Shown here piece after piece: positions 44,467 to 54,478 of a DNA stretch of 64,000 nt (positions are counted from its first letter, which is position 1; every line of letters starts with the position of its first letter). The notes under the pieces were generated by a model. The model was not told the DNA's origin and ran no database searches. It worked only from the letters and a program-made list of their open reading frames with translations. This stretch comes from Massariosphaeria phaeospora. Its lineage: Eukaryota; Ascomycota; Dothideomycetes; Pleosporales. The DNA lies in contig JAADJZ010000001.1 in NCBI GenBank assembly GCA_011032825.1, forward strand, positions 806,001 to 870,000, in the 5' to 3' direction. The position numbers and the translations under genes are program-made.

Positions 44467-45123
44467 ATGGCGCCTTTAACAACACCACACCCCCGACGCT
44501 CCCCCCCTTCCCCCCCATCCTCCTCCCTCCCCGGCATAAAACGCGGCATCGCCATCGGGTGCGCCGTCTCGCTCACCATCCTGCTCATCGCCCTCCTCGC
44601 CTACTTCGCTCTAAAACAGCGCACTAAGCAGCGAAAAGCTGCCCTCCAATCCACGCCCCCGAAAGGCACTCACGACATGGTGTTACCACTACCGTCGCCG
44701 GGGCCTCCGCCGCCCTACCTGCCCGAGAAGATACAGTGCGGAGTTATACCGCCCCCACCGCTCGTCGAAGCAGACGCGCAGACGATCCACGAGCTGCCCG
44801 CGACGCCGCCGTGCGTGCATGTGGCGGAGCTGGCGAGCAAGCCGCAGCTGGAGGTGCAGGAGCTGGATGGGAAGACGGTGTTGGAGCGAGCTGGTGAGAC
44901 GGCGGAGGGATGCAAGGCGCGGAGTGCGACGCCGACGCTGCATTTACACATTGAGCACGTTGGGGAGAGCGACGCGAGTCATTGTAGAGAGCAGAGTTGT
45001 GGGTCGCAGCTTGTGGTGTCGCCCATGGATGGGTCGCCTATGTGTGTGTCGCCGCTGGATGAACGGTATCGCTTGAGTGGGGATGCGGAGAGGGGGGCGG
45101 GGAGGCGGTTTTCTTGGGAATGA
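44467..45123 (+). CDS. Single-pass membrane protein with cytosolic PPPY motif
   Basis: A 218-residue protein. A Pro/Ser-rich N-terminus of 25 residues has no signal peptide. A membrane helix at about 27-49 (GIAIGCAVSLTILLIALLAYFAL) is followed by KQRTKQRK, a stop-transfer basic cluster that places the long C-terminal tail inside. The tail carries PPPY at residues 81-84, then acidic and His/Cys-containing segments. The TM-plus-PPxY layout matches the gene 1.3 kb upstream. The ATG at 44467 is used; an in-frame TTG at 44395 is not credible. Function unknown; a receptor-like or cargo-adaptor protein recruited to Rsp5 is one possibility. Confidence 0.65.
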   Translation: MAPLTTPHPRRSPPSPPSSSLPGIKRGIAIGCAVSLTILLIALLAYFALKQRTKQRKAALQSTPPKGTHDMVLPLPSPGPPPPYLPEKIQCGVIPPPPLVEADAQTIHELPATPPCVHVAELASKPQLEVQELDGKTVLERAGETAEGCKARSATPTLHLHIEHVGESDASHCREQSCGSQLVVSPMDGSPMCVSPLDERYRLSGDAERGAGRRFSWE

Positions 45124-45734
45124 GGGCGAGGAGGGCGGGATACACTGTCCTTGTCCGTTTGTTAGATTTTGATGGAACTGAAGGATGATTTGGTAAGTCC
45201 ATCTACTGCGCGTGAAGAAGACGCTGAATTAATGTTGTGACAGTGCACACGACACAGCAGTGAGGTATTCCACTTATTCAGATTGGAAGCCGTACCGGAT
45301 TCGGGTGAACCTGGAGGCGGCGATACGAACTGACGACCTTGCACGCACCACACTTGGTCCGGCTCCGCGATTCAAACGAGCCGTCCAGAACCACTGCTCG
45401 AGCGACGAAGCATGGGACTATTTTCAGTGGAGACCAGAGAGTCGGAGCCATGGACAAAAGCAAAGGTGGCAAAAGCGAGCTGGAGCGCTGTTTTCAAATT
45501 AGCCAGCTCAATCACGCACTCCCACGCCTGCCAGCTCTGTTGTAGCATAACCTGCTATAATATACACCATGAATACCTGTATCGAGAGCATGGACATTTA
45601 GTCACGGCGCTAGGACTGCGTATACTGGTTGAGAGGCGCAGGAGAGCGTAGAGAGAGCTACCCAGGATGTAGCCTCAGTTGGCGAACCGAATTCGCATGG
45701 CTGGTTGCACGTAGTGAATGTCCTATGCACCGAG
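45124..45734. other. Intergenic, convergent 3' ends
   Basis: No supported gene. A region near 45320-45345 loosely resembles tRNA T- and D-arms but does not fold. Confidence 0.5.
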
Positions 45735-46878
45735 TTAGCGTTTACTTGACCCAATATCTGGCACTTGGCATTTGTATGCCGAGTAGCATACCCATGATAC
45801 GCTGGCACCATGCTGCAGGCCACCGCGAGACGCCATTCGGTCTGCAACCATCTGCTCGCCCGCTTCATCATGCCAGTGAGTAAAGTCCCAGCGCAGCTGC
45901 AGCGAGTCGGGGATGTGCTCTATCAGCCAGGCAACTGGTTCTTTCCTCTTAGCGTAGCGATACTTGGTGCTCGGATTCGGACCATGCGGGGGGAACGAGA
46001 CGACGACGGTTTCTAGAGCTGGGAGCAGTTTGAACGTGTCGGCGAACGGGTCATACGAGGGCAAGGCATGCGGAAAGCGTGGTCCACAGACATCTCTGGA
46101 TGCCTGGTAGTCGACCTGGATTTCGAGCGTTTTGAAGTAAAGACGTGTGGTCGGTGCCATTGCTGCTACGGACTCGTAGTTCTGGGTGATATGAGCCGAG
46201 CTCACCATGTCCTTGCCGCCGGTGACGGCTTTGACAAACAAGGTGCGGTCGCGGTATAGGTATTTGGTGACTTCGTCGTGGAGCTGGTGGCATGTGCGCA
46301 GGATGGTGAGGTCGAGGCGCGGCGGCTTGTAGGCGCGGTTGGGCTGGTCGAAGAGCGAGAGGTGGGGTTCGCGGGGCAGCCGCTGGGCGTAGACGTGGAG
46401 GCGCAGCTCGGCCGGCAGCCTGAGCAGCGGAAAGGGCTTGACTGGGGGCAGTCAGTTGGTGACTGGAATATGCCGGTACTTGACGCTACCTACCATGAGC
46501 ATAGACGCGCTGGAAGTGGCTGCCCAGGTGCGTCGTGAGCAGCGCGTCGACGTCGGGGAGGATGTCCAGGACCTCGGAGGCCGTGTAGCTGCGGCCGCGC
46601 TCGACGTTGATGGTGTCGCTGGCTGGGTTGACGTAGACGCGGCCGGCCAGGGCAGCGCGGTAGGCCTGCACGAAGACGGACGCGATGGATTCGGGGCGCG
46701 GCGTGTCTCTGGAGAGGTCCCAGAGCACAGCTTCAAGCAACATATCGCTGTCACGGGCGGCCTGGTGCACTTGGGCGGCGCGCAGGATGACGTCGAAGTC
46801 GAGGCGGGCGTGCTGGTCGGCGGGCGTGCTTGCCAGCCAGCTGTCGAGGGTGCGCAGCTGGGCTTCGAGGCAGGCCAT
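45735..46878 (-). CDS. F-box/2EXR-like fungal protein
   Basis: Two exons, 46878-46494 and 46441-45735, with a 52-bp GTAGGT...CAG intron, give 363 residues. Exon 1 encodes a helical region ending in SYTASEVLDILPDVDALLTTH. Exon 2 opens with PFPLLRLPAELRLHVYAQRL, an F-box- or 2EXR-type motif (LPxELRxxIY) found in many fungal orphan proteins. It continues with LRTCHQLHDEVTKYLY and RTLFV, the pattern that usually follows that motif. The N-terminus is uncertain: the frame is open for another 22 codons above the ATG at 46878 without a further ATG, so an upstream exon is likely. It may be a ubiquitin-ligase adaptor, but this is inferred from the motif only. Confidence 0.7.
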
Positions 46879-47854
46879 GGCGCGCCTGGAGAGCGTGTTG
46901 GCGGGCCGGCGGTGGTTGAGCAGCTGCTGGTGCTCGAGGGGCGATGCCCGATGCCAGATGCCTCACCCTCGATTGATTCTTGGCTGTCGCTGCCCCGCAC
47001 GAACCCCCGCACCACAACTTTCCATCATCACCACCGCATCGCCATCGTCCATCATCGCGACCTCGAATTCGAATACCTCCCATGTGATTCCATCTCCATT
47101 CCCCACCAGTGGCCGTCGTCTTCTCGGCCCATGCTCTCCCCACTTCATGGAGTTCAAGCACGCAGCACGCACATGACTCTGTAGCGAGTCCCCGTTTCGC
47201 CCCTCCCCTCCCCTCCCCTCCTGCTTCAGCCCCGTCGCAGCATAAACCCCACACGTCCCAGAAACCCGCCATCGCAGCCTGCTTCCTGCTTCCTGCTTCC
47301 TGCTTCCTGCACCGTCTAGCCGAGCGCGGCCGTTCTCTGCTGCGCGCATGTCGTCCCCACGCGGAAGTCGGTCCCTCCGGCCATGCATCCGCCGGCCACT
47401 GTCCCAAGCAGCGCGTGCAGGCCTGGTGAACGCCATGGCGGTTTCTGCGTGGGAGCGCCCTCATAGGTACAGCGATATGTGTAGCGGTGCTAAGGTTGCA
47501 GAGTCGAGAGAACAGCCCCATGTGGCCACGACTCTCCTGCAGCAGCGCAGCCCAGGTTGCTGGATGCTTGTGCATCCGAACGCCCGTGGCGCATGCCTTT
47601 GTTTGCGCGACCGACCTGATAAACTTGCCAGTCCTTGCTGCGTTGCGCGCTGGCGCATCTCCTGTCCTTCGTTTCTGTTTCTTGCGCTCTGAGAGTTGCG
47701 CCCAGCTGGTCCTGGATTTCTGTTCTGTTCTGTTCTTCACTTTCTTTAAGCGATATTCTGGACTCTCGTTGAACAGTATTCTGGACTATCGGACTCTCAT
47801 TAAACATCATTCTTTCGTATCTGTCTTGGACAACTGTGATTGTAGCGAGGTAAT
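46879..47854. other. Intergenic, GC-rich, with short repeats
   Basis: May hold an upstream exon of the 2EXR-like gene. Contains CCCCT repeats (about 47203-47220) and a 7-bp tandem repeat at 47279-47310. Long ORFs here are shadows of compositional bias. Confidence 0.5.
47279..47310 (+). repeat. 7-bp tandem repeat (CTGCTTC)
   Basis: Four and a half perfect copies. Confidence 0.95.
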
Positions 47855-49057
47855 ATGGGTACCGTGACCGCCGTCTTGACGGGGTTGAGGTTGTTGGTCA
47901 TTTTCGTCGCCTTTGGCGTTATTGGCTTGGGTGCTTGGAGTGCGTTTTCTCTCCCTCATTTGCAACATCTATCTATGCGGCTAACTCAGATGCGACAGTC
48001 CAACACACAATTCACGACATCGAGATCCGCGGCTCCGTCGTGCTAGAGCTTACACAGCTCGAGCCTCCACAAAAAGAAGATGCGTGGCGCGCCTTCTTCA
48101 CCGCAGTCCTCGACAGCCAACTCAGAATCTGGATAGCAATTGCCGCGGTACGATCGACCCAGAAACTCACGCCCAACATCATGACTGACTGACTTCTTAT
48201 AGGGCTGTTTCACTTTCCTAGCCGCCCTGCTCACCATGCTCTCCATCAAAACGGCCCACCTCAAAATCTCCCCTCGCGTCCTCATCCCTCTGGAACTTCT
48301 CTCTACGCTCACCATGGGCGGTGCCCTCGCCGCAACCACCACCCTCGCGGTGCGCCTCGTCGGACTCAGCGGCCCGAACCTCGACACCTCATCTTCTAGC
48401 GACCTCATGGCCTTTGGCATGCTCGGCCCTCTAAGCAAAGGCTACGCAATCGCCACCGGCGTCGCATGGTAAGCCCTACACTAAACTCCACCGAAAGCTT
48501 GTCCTGCAGAAGCCCACTCCGCTCTTTTATCCCCTATATCGTTGTTCCCGCCGTACCTTTATACTAACCCCTCACACAGCGCCCTCCTCCTTCTCACCAC
48601 CCTAACAAGCCTCACCTACCACCTCTCGCACCGCTCCCCGCACCGCTCGACCCCCACCCCCCTCTCCTTCGAGCCCACCGCCTCCGCTCTTGGCATGTCG
48701 CACGGCTTCCAAGCCGTCCAGCCGTCCGCCCCGCGCACCACCATCCCCACCATCTACGATCCGCTGCAGCCGATCCCCGGGACGGCAATGCCTATGGGGC
48801 CCAGCGACTACGATGACGTTTTGTGGAGGGAGAAGCTTAGGGGTTTGAGGCCTGGGGGTAGGAGGGACTCGGGTGTGAGTGGGGAGAGTGGGGGAAGTAG
48901 GGGGGAGGGCGAAGGGGATGGGGATGGCGATGGGAGCGGTGATGAGGGGAGGCACGAGAAAGAGATTTCCGGGCCGTTGGCGCTGCAGAGGCCGGAGGTG
49001 GTGGCGAGGATGAGGCCTGCGAGGCCGTGGAGTGAGGCCGGGGAGAGGAGGGCGTGA
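47855..49057 (+). CDS. Four-helix membrane protein (possibly MARVEL-like) with Gly/Glu-rich tail
   Basis: Four exons joined in frame: 47855-47939, 47990-48147, 48203-48468, 48580-49057, giving 328 residues. The introns are 50, 55 and 111 bp; the first has a GCTAAC branch point. Four hydrophobic helices are clear: LRLLVIFVAFGVIGLGAW, IWIAIAAGCFTFLAALLTML, LELLSTLTMGGALAATTTLA and YAIATGVACALLLLTTL. An acidic loop lies between the first and second helices. A tail of about 150 residues is rich in Ser, Gly, Glu and Arg and presumably cytosolic. Topology fits fungal MARVEL-type proteins (eisosome or secretory-pathway proteins), but no diagnostic motif is visible. Confidence 0.75.
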
Positions 49058-49765
49058 GAAACATCTAACTACGCACTTCCAAACTACCTATGAGGCGGGT
49101 AATATATGGGCAGGAGAGATGAGATGAGATGCAATAAGCTAAATTAAGCTAAGACACCTATCTTCCATCCTTTCTTTCCCGCCGCAGACTCCCCCTGTTT
49201 ATACGACTTCACTCACGTCTGCATGATTCATTCATAATCGCTGAGTACGCAATGGAAAGTCAAAACGAGTAGTATGTACACTCGGTTCGCTTGTATATGC
49301 TGAGCTCAGCTGAGCTCTATCATAGGTCCAGGTATTTTATTTGGGCATGCAGCTTATTTCACCTCATCTGGCGCAACCGTTTCCGTGTCGTCATGGTTGT
49401 GGTTGTTTTCTGATACCCTACGATTCAAAGTGTCCAGAAGGAGAGAGGCAGTGACGAAGTACCATACCACAAGAGCAGAATCACCGCCTGGAATGCGACC
49501 GACACCCTTCCATCCGGTTTGCGAACTGAACTGAGCTGAACCGAACTGAACTGAACTGAACGGCGTGGACCGCCAACGTCGATCCCAGACCGAAACTCAC
49601 CCCAACTCAACCCAACCCAACGCGTAACCGCACGCACCCCTGAGGTCTAGGCCTTCAATGACCGATCCTTCCTTTCTCAACTCCGCTCAACTCAACTCAA
49701 CTTTCACCTCCCCAATATCGAAATCAACTGCTTGCTTGCCCACCCCATCTCCCTTCCCCTACGCC
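49058..49765. other. Intergenic, convergent 3' ends, CTGAA repeats
   Basis: Contains a CTGAA/CCGAA pentanucleotide tract at 49523-49561 and CAACT-type repeats near 49605 and 49690. No supported gene. Confidence 0.5.
49523..49561 (+). repeat. CTGAA pentanucleotide repeat
   Basis: About seven CTGAA, CTGAG or CCGAA units in a row. Confidence 0.9.
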
Positions 49766-50710
49766 TCACACCACCAGCCCATACCCCTCCTCCTCCTCAT
49801 CCTCATCCTCCTCATGCACAACCCTCTGCTTGTCCTTGCCCTCATACGCTGCTCCCTCATACGCCGCGCCCGCACCCTCGTGCAGCGTCGCCATCCTGGC
49901 CCTGCCCTCTAGCTTCAGACTGCGCTTCCAGAAGGCGTCGGGGCGGAAATGCTCGAAGTGGCGCTGCTCGAAGTGGCGCTGCGGAGCGGGGGACTCGCCG
50001 AGGAGGCCGGAGTGGTGGTGCGGTGTTGGTGGTGGAAGCTGAAGATGGAGCGGGGCGTTGGGTGAGGATGAAGTTGACGAGGGTGCTGAAGTTGTGCTGT
50101 TTGGCTGTGAGGAGGACGAGGACGAGGAGGAAGGTAGACCCGCGGCGTTGTCTTTCTCTTGCTCTTCCCGGCCCACGCGTTCGTACTCCACCACCTTCGC
50201 CGCCGCTCCTCCTCCTCCATCTTGTTCTCCCCCGCCCAACCACCCCTTCACCGCCTCCCACACCACCCGCGCCCCCTCCTCCTTAACCCACACCCAAGCC
50301 ACCACAACCAACCCGCCGCAAAACAGCGTCCACACCCCCATCACCAGCTCCAGAACGAACCCCTCATGTCCACCTCCATCTGCACCACCGTCTCCGTCTC
50401 CGTCTCCATCTGCACCCCACAGCAGCCCGCACAGCGTCGTAAGCATCGTCGACACCGCGAGCGCGGCGGGCAGCACGCTGGCTTGCAGTTCGTGGAGCAG
50501 GGTGGCGATGGCCGCTGTGGTGGGGAGGGTAGGAACTAGATGCTTGGCCGTGGCGAACACGTGTGCGACGTGGTGGACGACGGTGCTGAGGTCGAGGTTG
50601 AAGGGTGGTATGTTGGGGAGGAGGTTGCCGCCGAGGAGGTTGTTGAGGGTGAGGAGGGCGGCTTGGGGGGGAGGAGAGGGGAACTGTGTGACGAAGGAGA
50701 GGCGCGGCAT
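49766..50710 (-). CDS. Orphan membrane protein with Ser-rich and acidic tail
   Basis: A 314-residue single-exon ORF starting at an ATG. The N-terminal 70 residues are helical and Leu/Pro-rich. Two strong membrane helices follow (VLPAALAVSTMLTTLCGLL near 76-94, and VLELVMGVWTLFCGGLVVVAWVWV near 118-141), separated by an Asp/Gly repeat loop. The tail has poly-Ser (about residues 192-199), a repeated HFEQRHFEHF stretch and a poly-Glu/Asp segment near the end. A large antisense ORF (50058-51020) overlaps but has poorer protein character. No family recognised. It sits in a run of membrane proteins with low-complexity tails. Confidence 0.6.
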   Translation of the reverse strand: MPRLSFVTQFPSPPPQAALLTLNNLLGGNLLPNIPPFNLDLSTVVHHVAHVFATAKHLVPTLPTTAAIATLLHELQASVLPAALAVSTMLTTLCGLLWGADGDGDGDGGADGGGHEGFVLELVMGVWTLFCGGLVVVAWVWVKEEGARVVWEAVKGWLGGGEQDGGGGAAAKVVEYERVGREEQEKDNAAGLPSSSSSSSSQPNSTTSAPSSTSSSPNAPLHLQLPPPTPHHHSGLLGESPAPQRHFEQRHFEHFRPDAFWKRSLKLEGRARMATLHEGAGAAYEGAAYEGKDKQRVVHEEDEDEEEEGYGLVV

Positions 50711-51902
50711 TGTTTGGTCTGACGGGTGGGTTTGGCGGGTAGGTGCGTGGGTGTGGGGACGAAGTGTTTGCTGGTTTGTGTTTGTTTGTGTGTTTGTTGA
50801 TGTTTGGGGATGCTTGCTTGCTTGCTTCGTATACTGGCGCGCGCCGGCCGGGTTCCGAGGCCCGACGTTGAGTTGGGGCGCAGGTAGGCAAGTAGTCCGG
50901 CAGGTGCGCTGTGTTGTGCATGCGAGGGTGGTGGGGGAAGGTGCGATGGAGAGGTGGAGCTGGGCTTATATACGCACACCAGCTCAGTTCGGTTCGGTGG
51001 CAGCCTTGGCACCGCGATGAGTGAAAGGTAGGTCGCGGCAGGGATGATGCCACTGCCGCGGAAAAGGTTCCTGAAGGTTATAAGTGGGTTGCGGGGTTTC
51101 GATAGTGGCGGATTAGATACGGGGGAGGGAAACGCGTAGGAAGATCGAGATTCGTGGATTGCGACCTTGCAACCCGAAGTCAACTGTGCACTTGAGAGCA
51201 TTGACATTCGTCCACGGTGGCGAAGGGAGATGTATGTTGCTCGAACGGTACTGAACTGAACTGAACTGAACTGAACTGAACTGAGCTGTGGAGTTTCCGC
51301 GTTTCTGGGCTTCGGGGCTTGAGTTCGTGGTCACTGTATCATGCAGGTATCCGCCAGGCTAGCCTTACCTCCAGGCCCCTAGCATATTTCTTTGCTAATG
51401 CGCACCTAGGTACCTTCTTCACTCTTCCCTCTATCTACCAGCCCTGCTTATACATTACGAAGTATACTAGATACATGAGACTTTGCAAAGATAGAGCGAA
51501 CCTATCTACCTATTGCTAAAACATGTAAGGCCGTCAAGAAGAGGATCACCTAGAGTCTGTCTCTATCCCACCTACAACGTATATAATCTGGTTTGGTTCT
51601 CAATCCTGCGGCCTAATACATCACTTACACGAAAGAGGTCAGAGTGCACATGTTTGGAGAGGGAAGAGTCTATAGGTGCCCTTAGGCAAAAGGCTATGTA
51701 CCGCGAAGAAAGGACACGCGCAAAACAAGACAAACCGAACCGAACCGCGCAAAACAGAACGCCCAAACGCAAACAGGAAAGGGAAAGGGTATCATCCCAA
51801 GCCCCAACGCCAAAGACACCAGCGAGCAGCAAAACGCCCACGGTTCTTTGATAAATCCCAGAACAGAAGCCCGGCGCAAGAATAGTCAAGCCCAAACGGG
51901 CA
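50711..51902. other. Intergenic region with CTGAA repeat
   Basis: Upstream region of the 50710 gene and 3' flank of QNW-B. Contains the repeat at 51251-51285. No supported gene. Confidence 0.5.
51251..51285 (+). repeat. CTGAA pentanucleotide repeat
   Basis: Six perfect CTGAA units and a CTGAG variant. Confidence 0.95.
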
Positions 51903-53605
51903 TCACTCCAACTCCCCATACCCCATCCCCAAGCACGCCGCAATCTCCGCGAACTTGACGTCCACGGCCTCGTCCCACAGCCTCTCCCTGCTGCTCAGGT
52001 CCTTGACGCACTCGGCACGAATGCTGTCTTGGAACGGGTTCGCCACGTGCACGAGGAAGAACATCATGGCGGCGAGGAACGGCTGCACGCTGGCGCACAG
52101 CTGCGAGCGCGCCGCGTCGCTCTGCGCGTCGTGCTGCTGCAGCGCCCGCGCAGCCGCCACGCTGAACCCCCAGAGCTGGTCGATGGCCTCCATGAGGAGG
52201 TAGAGGCCGTTGTGCTCCTCGAGCGTCAGCAGCTGCAGGCGCAGCAGCACGGCGAAGGCGCGCAGCGGCCCGGCCATGGCGTTGAGGCGCTCCGCCAGCG
52301 TGCCGCCGGGAGGCAGCCGCAGCGCCACGAACAGTTCCATGAGTTGGGCCGGGGACACGCCCCACATCGCGGCGGAGAGGGCCAGCAGCTGGTCCACTGG
52401 GAGATCCCAGTTCTGCTGGGAGAAGGCGGTGGCGGCGACGGCGAGGGGGCGGGAGCGGGGACAGGGGCGCGGCGACGGACGAGGCGCGACGACGACGGGC
52501 GGGACGACGGCGGGCGTGGGCGATAGGTCGAGGTCGAGGTCGCGGTCGCGGTCGCGGGGGCGCCAGCACCCAAGCCGAACGAGAAAAGGGGGGTCGGCGC
52601 GGGCGGGAGAGCTCCCAGGGCACTGGTCTGATGTGCCGGCCCTGGGAGGTGCACCGCCGGAGAGAGGAGGGGGAAGAAGGGCGGGAGGCGCGGAGGGAGG
52701 GCGGCAGCCAGCGGAGGGAGGAGGACGGACGGCACAGGAGGAGGCGACGGAGGAGAAGGCGGCGGCGACGGAGGCGGCGGCAGAAAGAAGGGGGGGAGGC
52801 GCGGCGACGGAGGCGGCGGCAGAAAGAAGGGGGGGAGGCGCGGCGGCAGCGCGGCGAACGGCGGAGGGAGGAAGACGGCCGGAGCCGGAACGGGAGCCGG
52901 GGCGGGAGCAGGAGCAGGACTCGGAGCCGCAAAGTAGGCGGCGAAGGGCTTCGGCCCTAAGGCCCGGAGGCGCTGGGTGGTGGGCGAGGGTGGCGGCGGA
53001 GGAGGAGTTGCGGCCACAGGCCGCACAGGTGATGGCGGGGCCTGGCGGATGGGCGAGGGTGAGGGAGAGGGCGGCGACGGCGAGGGGGTCCGGGGGCAAT
53101 CCGGAACGGACTCCTTCTCCTTCTTCTCCATCTCCTTCTTCTCGTCGACTGGCCTAGCCAGCCACCGCCAACCGCCGTACAGCCACACCCGATCCAAACC
53201 CATCAGCGAGGCCTCCGCCTCCGAAAAGACGGCGGACTCGCGACGGCAGGGCTTGGCCGGGGGGCTGGACAGCGGCCGCGATGGCCAGGCATTGCCGAAG
53301 TCGGCGAAGGCGCTCGGCGGACAGTGGCTGATGGTCACCAGCGGACCATCCAGCTGGCTGAGGGCGGCGGCGGGCGGCGAGCGCAGGCGGTCGTAGGCGG
53401 AGGGGGAGGGGGATGGGCGGCGGCGGCGAGGCGAGGTGGTGGTGGTGGTGGGGGGGTCGAGGGCCAGGCCGATGAGGCCGACGACGAGGACGAGGCCGAA
53501 GCCCGCGCCGACGAGGGTGAGGAGGAAGTTGAGGAGGAGGTCGAGGAGGAGGTTGAGGAGGAGGTTGAGGAGGTTGAGGAGGAGGTTGAGGAGGTCCTCA
53601 AACAT
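51903..53605 (-). CDS. QNW-B: membrane-anchored proline-rich protein, paralogue of QNW-A
   Basis: From the ATG at 53605 the frame encodes a Leu-Asn repeat (FEDLLNLLLNLLNLLLNLL) and a Gly/Val/Leu hydrophobic segment (LTLVGAGFGLVLVVGLIGLA), probably an amphipathic helix plus membrane anchor. A Thr/Arg/Ser stretch and a very Pro-rich linker of about 250 residues follow. The C-terminal domain (52415-51906, 170 residues) begins QNWDLPVDQLLALSAAMWG and matches QNW-A at QNW, LLAL, WG, PLxxxxVxLRLQ and FFxxH. This domain is in another frame (shift of two), so a small intron or an indel must lie in the Pro-rich part between about 53099 and 52470. Start and C-terminal domain are secure; the join is not. 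The length would be about 560 residues. Confidence 0.68.
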
Positions 53606-53634
53606 GGCGGCGGTGGCGAGGAGGTGGAGAGAGA

Positions 53635-53665
<31 letters not shown>

Positions 53666-54478
53666 GCAGAGCGGCAGAGCGAAGATAGCAAAGACGGGAA
53701 GCCAGAAGCCCCTCAACGCAACACTTCCGAGAAGGTAGCAGCAGCAGCAGACACGAAGGCAGGATGGGATCTGGCGAGCAGGAAATGCAGTTGAGGGAGC
53801 TTACCTTCAAAACCTCGAGGGGAAGACCACCTTATATACCTGCTCTCTGCCCCCTCCGACGCTAGACACGAACAATAGCAATTCAAATCCGGTCCTAGCG
53901 TCTCAAGTGACTCTGACTTTTGCCGCGAGTTGCTTTCACTGCTGAAGTCGGGAGAGTTGGGCGGGAGCGACTAAAATGCCAACAGGGGGGGAAACACATA
54001 CAAACCACTGCGCAGCGCCATCGTCGGAACTTAGCGCGGACGCGAGGCAGCGAAGCGAGAGAAGTGAAGAGAAGTGAAGTAAAGTAAGCTAGACAGAAGG
54101 GGACAAGAGGCTACCCGGTTTTCTGGTATCCTGCACCCGGTGACCGTCGTTGGTATTGTCGGCAGACGGGCCTCAAGAGCTAATCTGAAGCGAGCCAGAT
54201 TGGACCAGAGCAGATCAGCTAGGTACGGCAAGCGTGTACGCGGTACAGCTTTTCTGGTATTCTTCACCTGCGGCGACGACGTGACGGTCGTTGGTTGGTA
54301 TTGTCCACGACTTCTTCAATACAGATCTCACAAAATCGAACCTGAAGCTTGCCGAATCCAGCTCAGCTCAGCTCAGTCACAGCTCAACACAGCAGCGCAG
54401 TGAAGCCGCCGTACATTCCCACTATTGTCCGCCGGGAAACAAAATAGGCTAGCCCAGCCCAGCTCAGCCATCCTCTGA
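53606..54478. other. Promoter region between divergent genes
   Basis: Contains a purine-rich GA tract (53625-53670, the QNW-B leader), a TATA box, and GAAGT and CTCAG short repeats (54055-54085, 54358-54377). No gene supported. Confidence 0.5.
53831..53838 (-). promoter_or_regulatory. TATA box of QNW-B
   Basis: TATATAAG on the minus strand about 230 bp upstream of the ATG at 53605. Confidence 0.5.

Noticed and set aside
45300..45390. tRNA-like fragment on the minus strand
   Set aside because: T-loop consensus is broken and no cloverleaf can be drawn.
46751..47740. 329-codon minus-strand ORF
   Set aside because: Overlaps exon 1 of the 2EXR-like gene in another frame and is Arg/Ala-rich compositional noise.
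50058..51020. 320-codon plus-strand ORF
   Set aside because: Mostly antisense to the 49766-50710 gene; low-complexity His/Pro/Thr composition and no domain.
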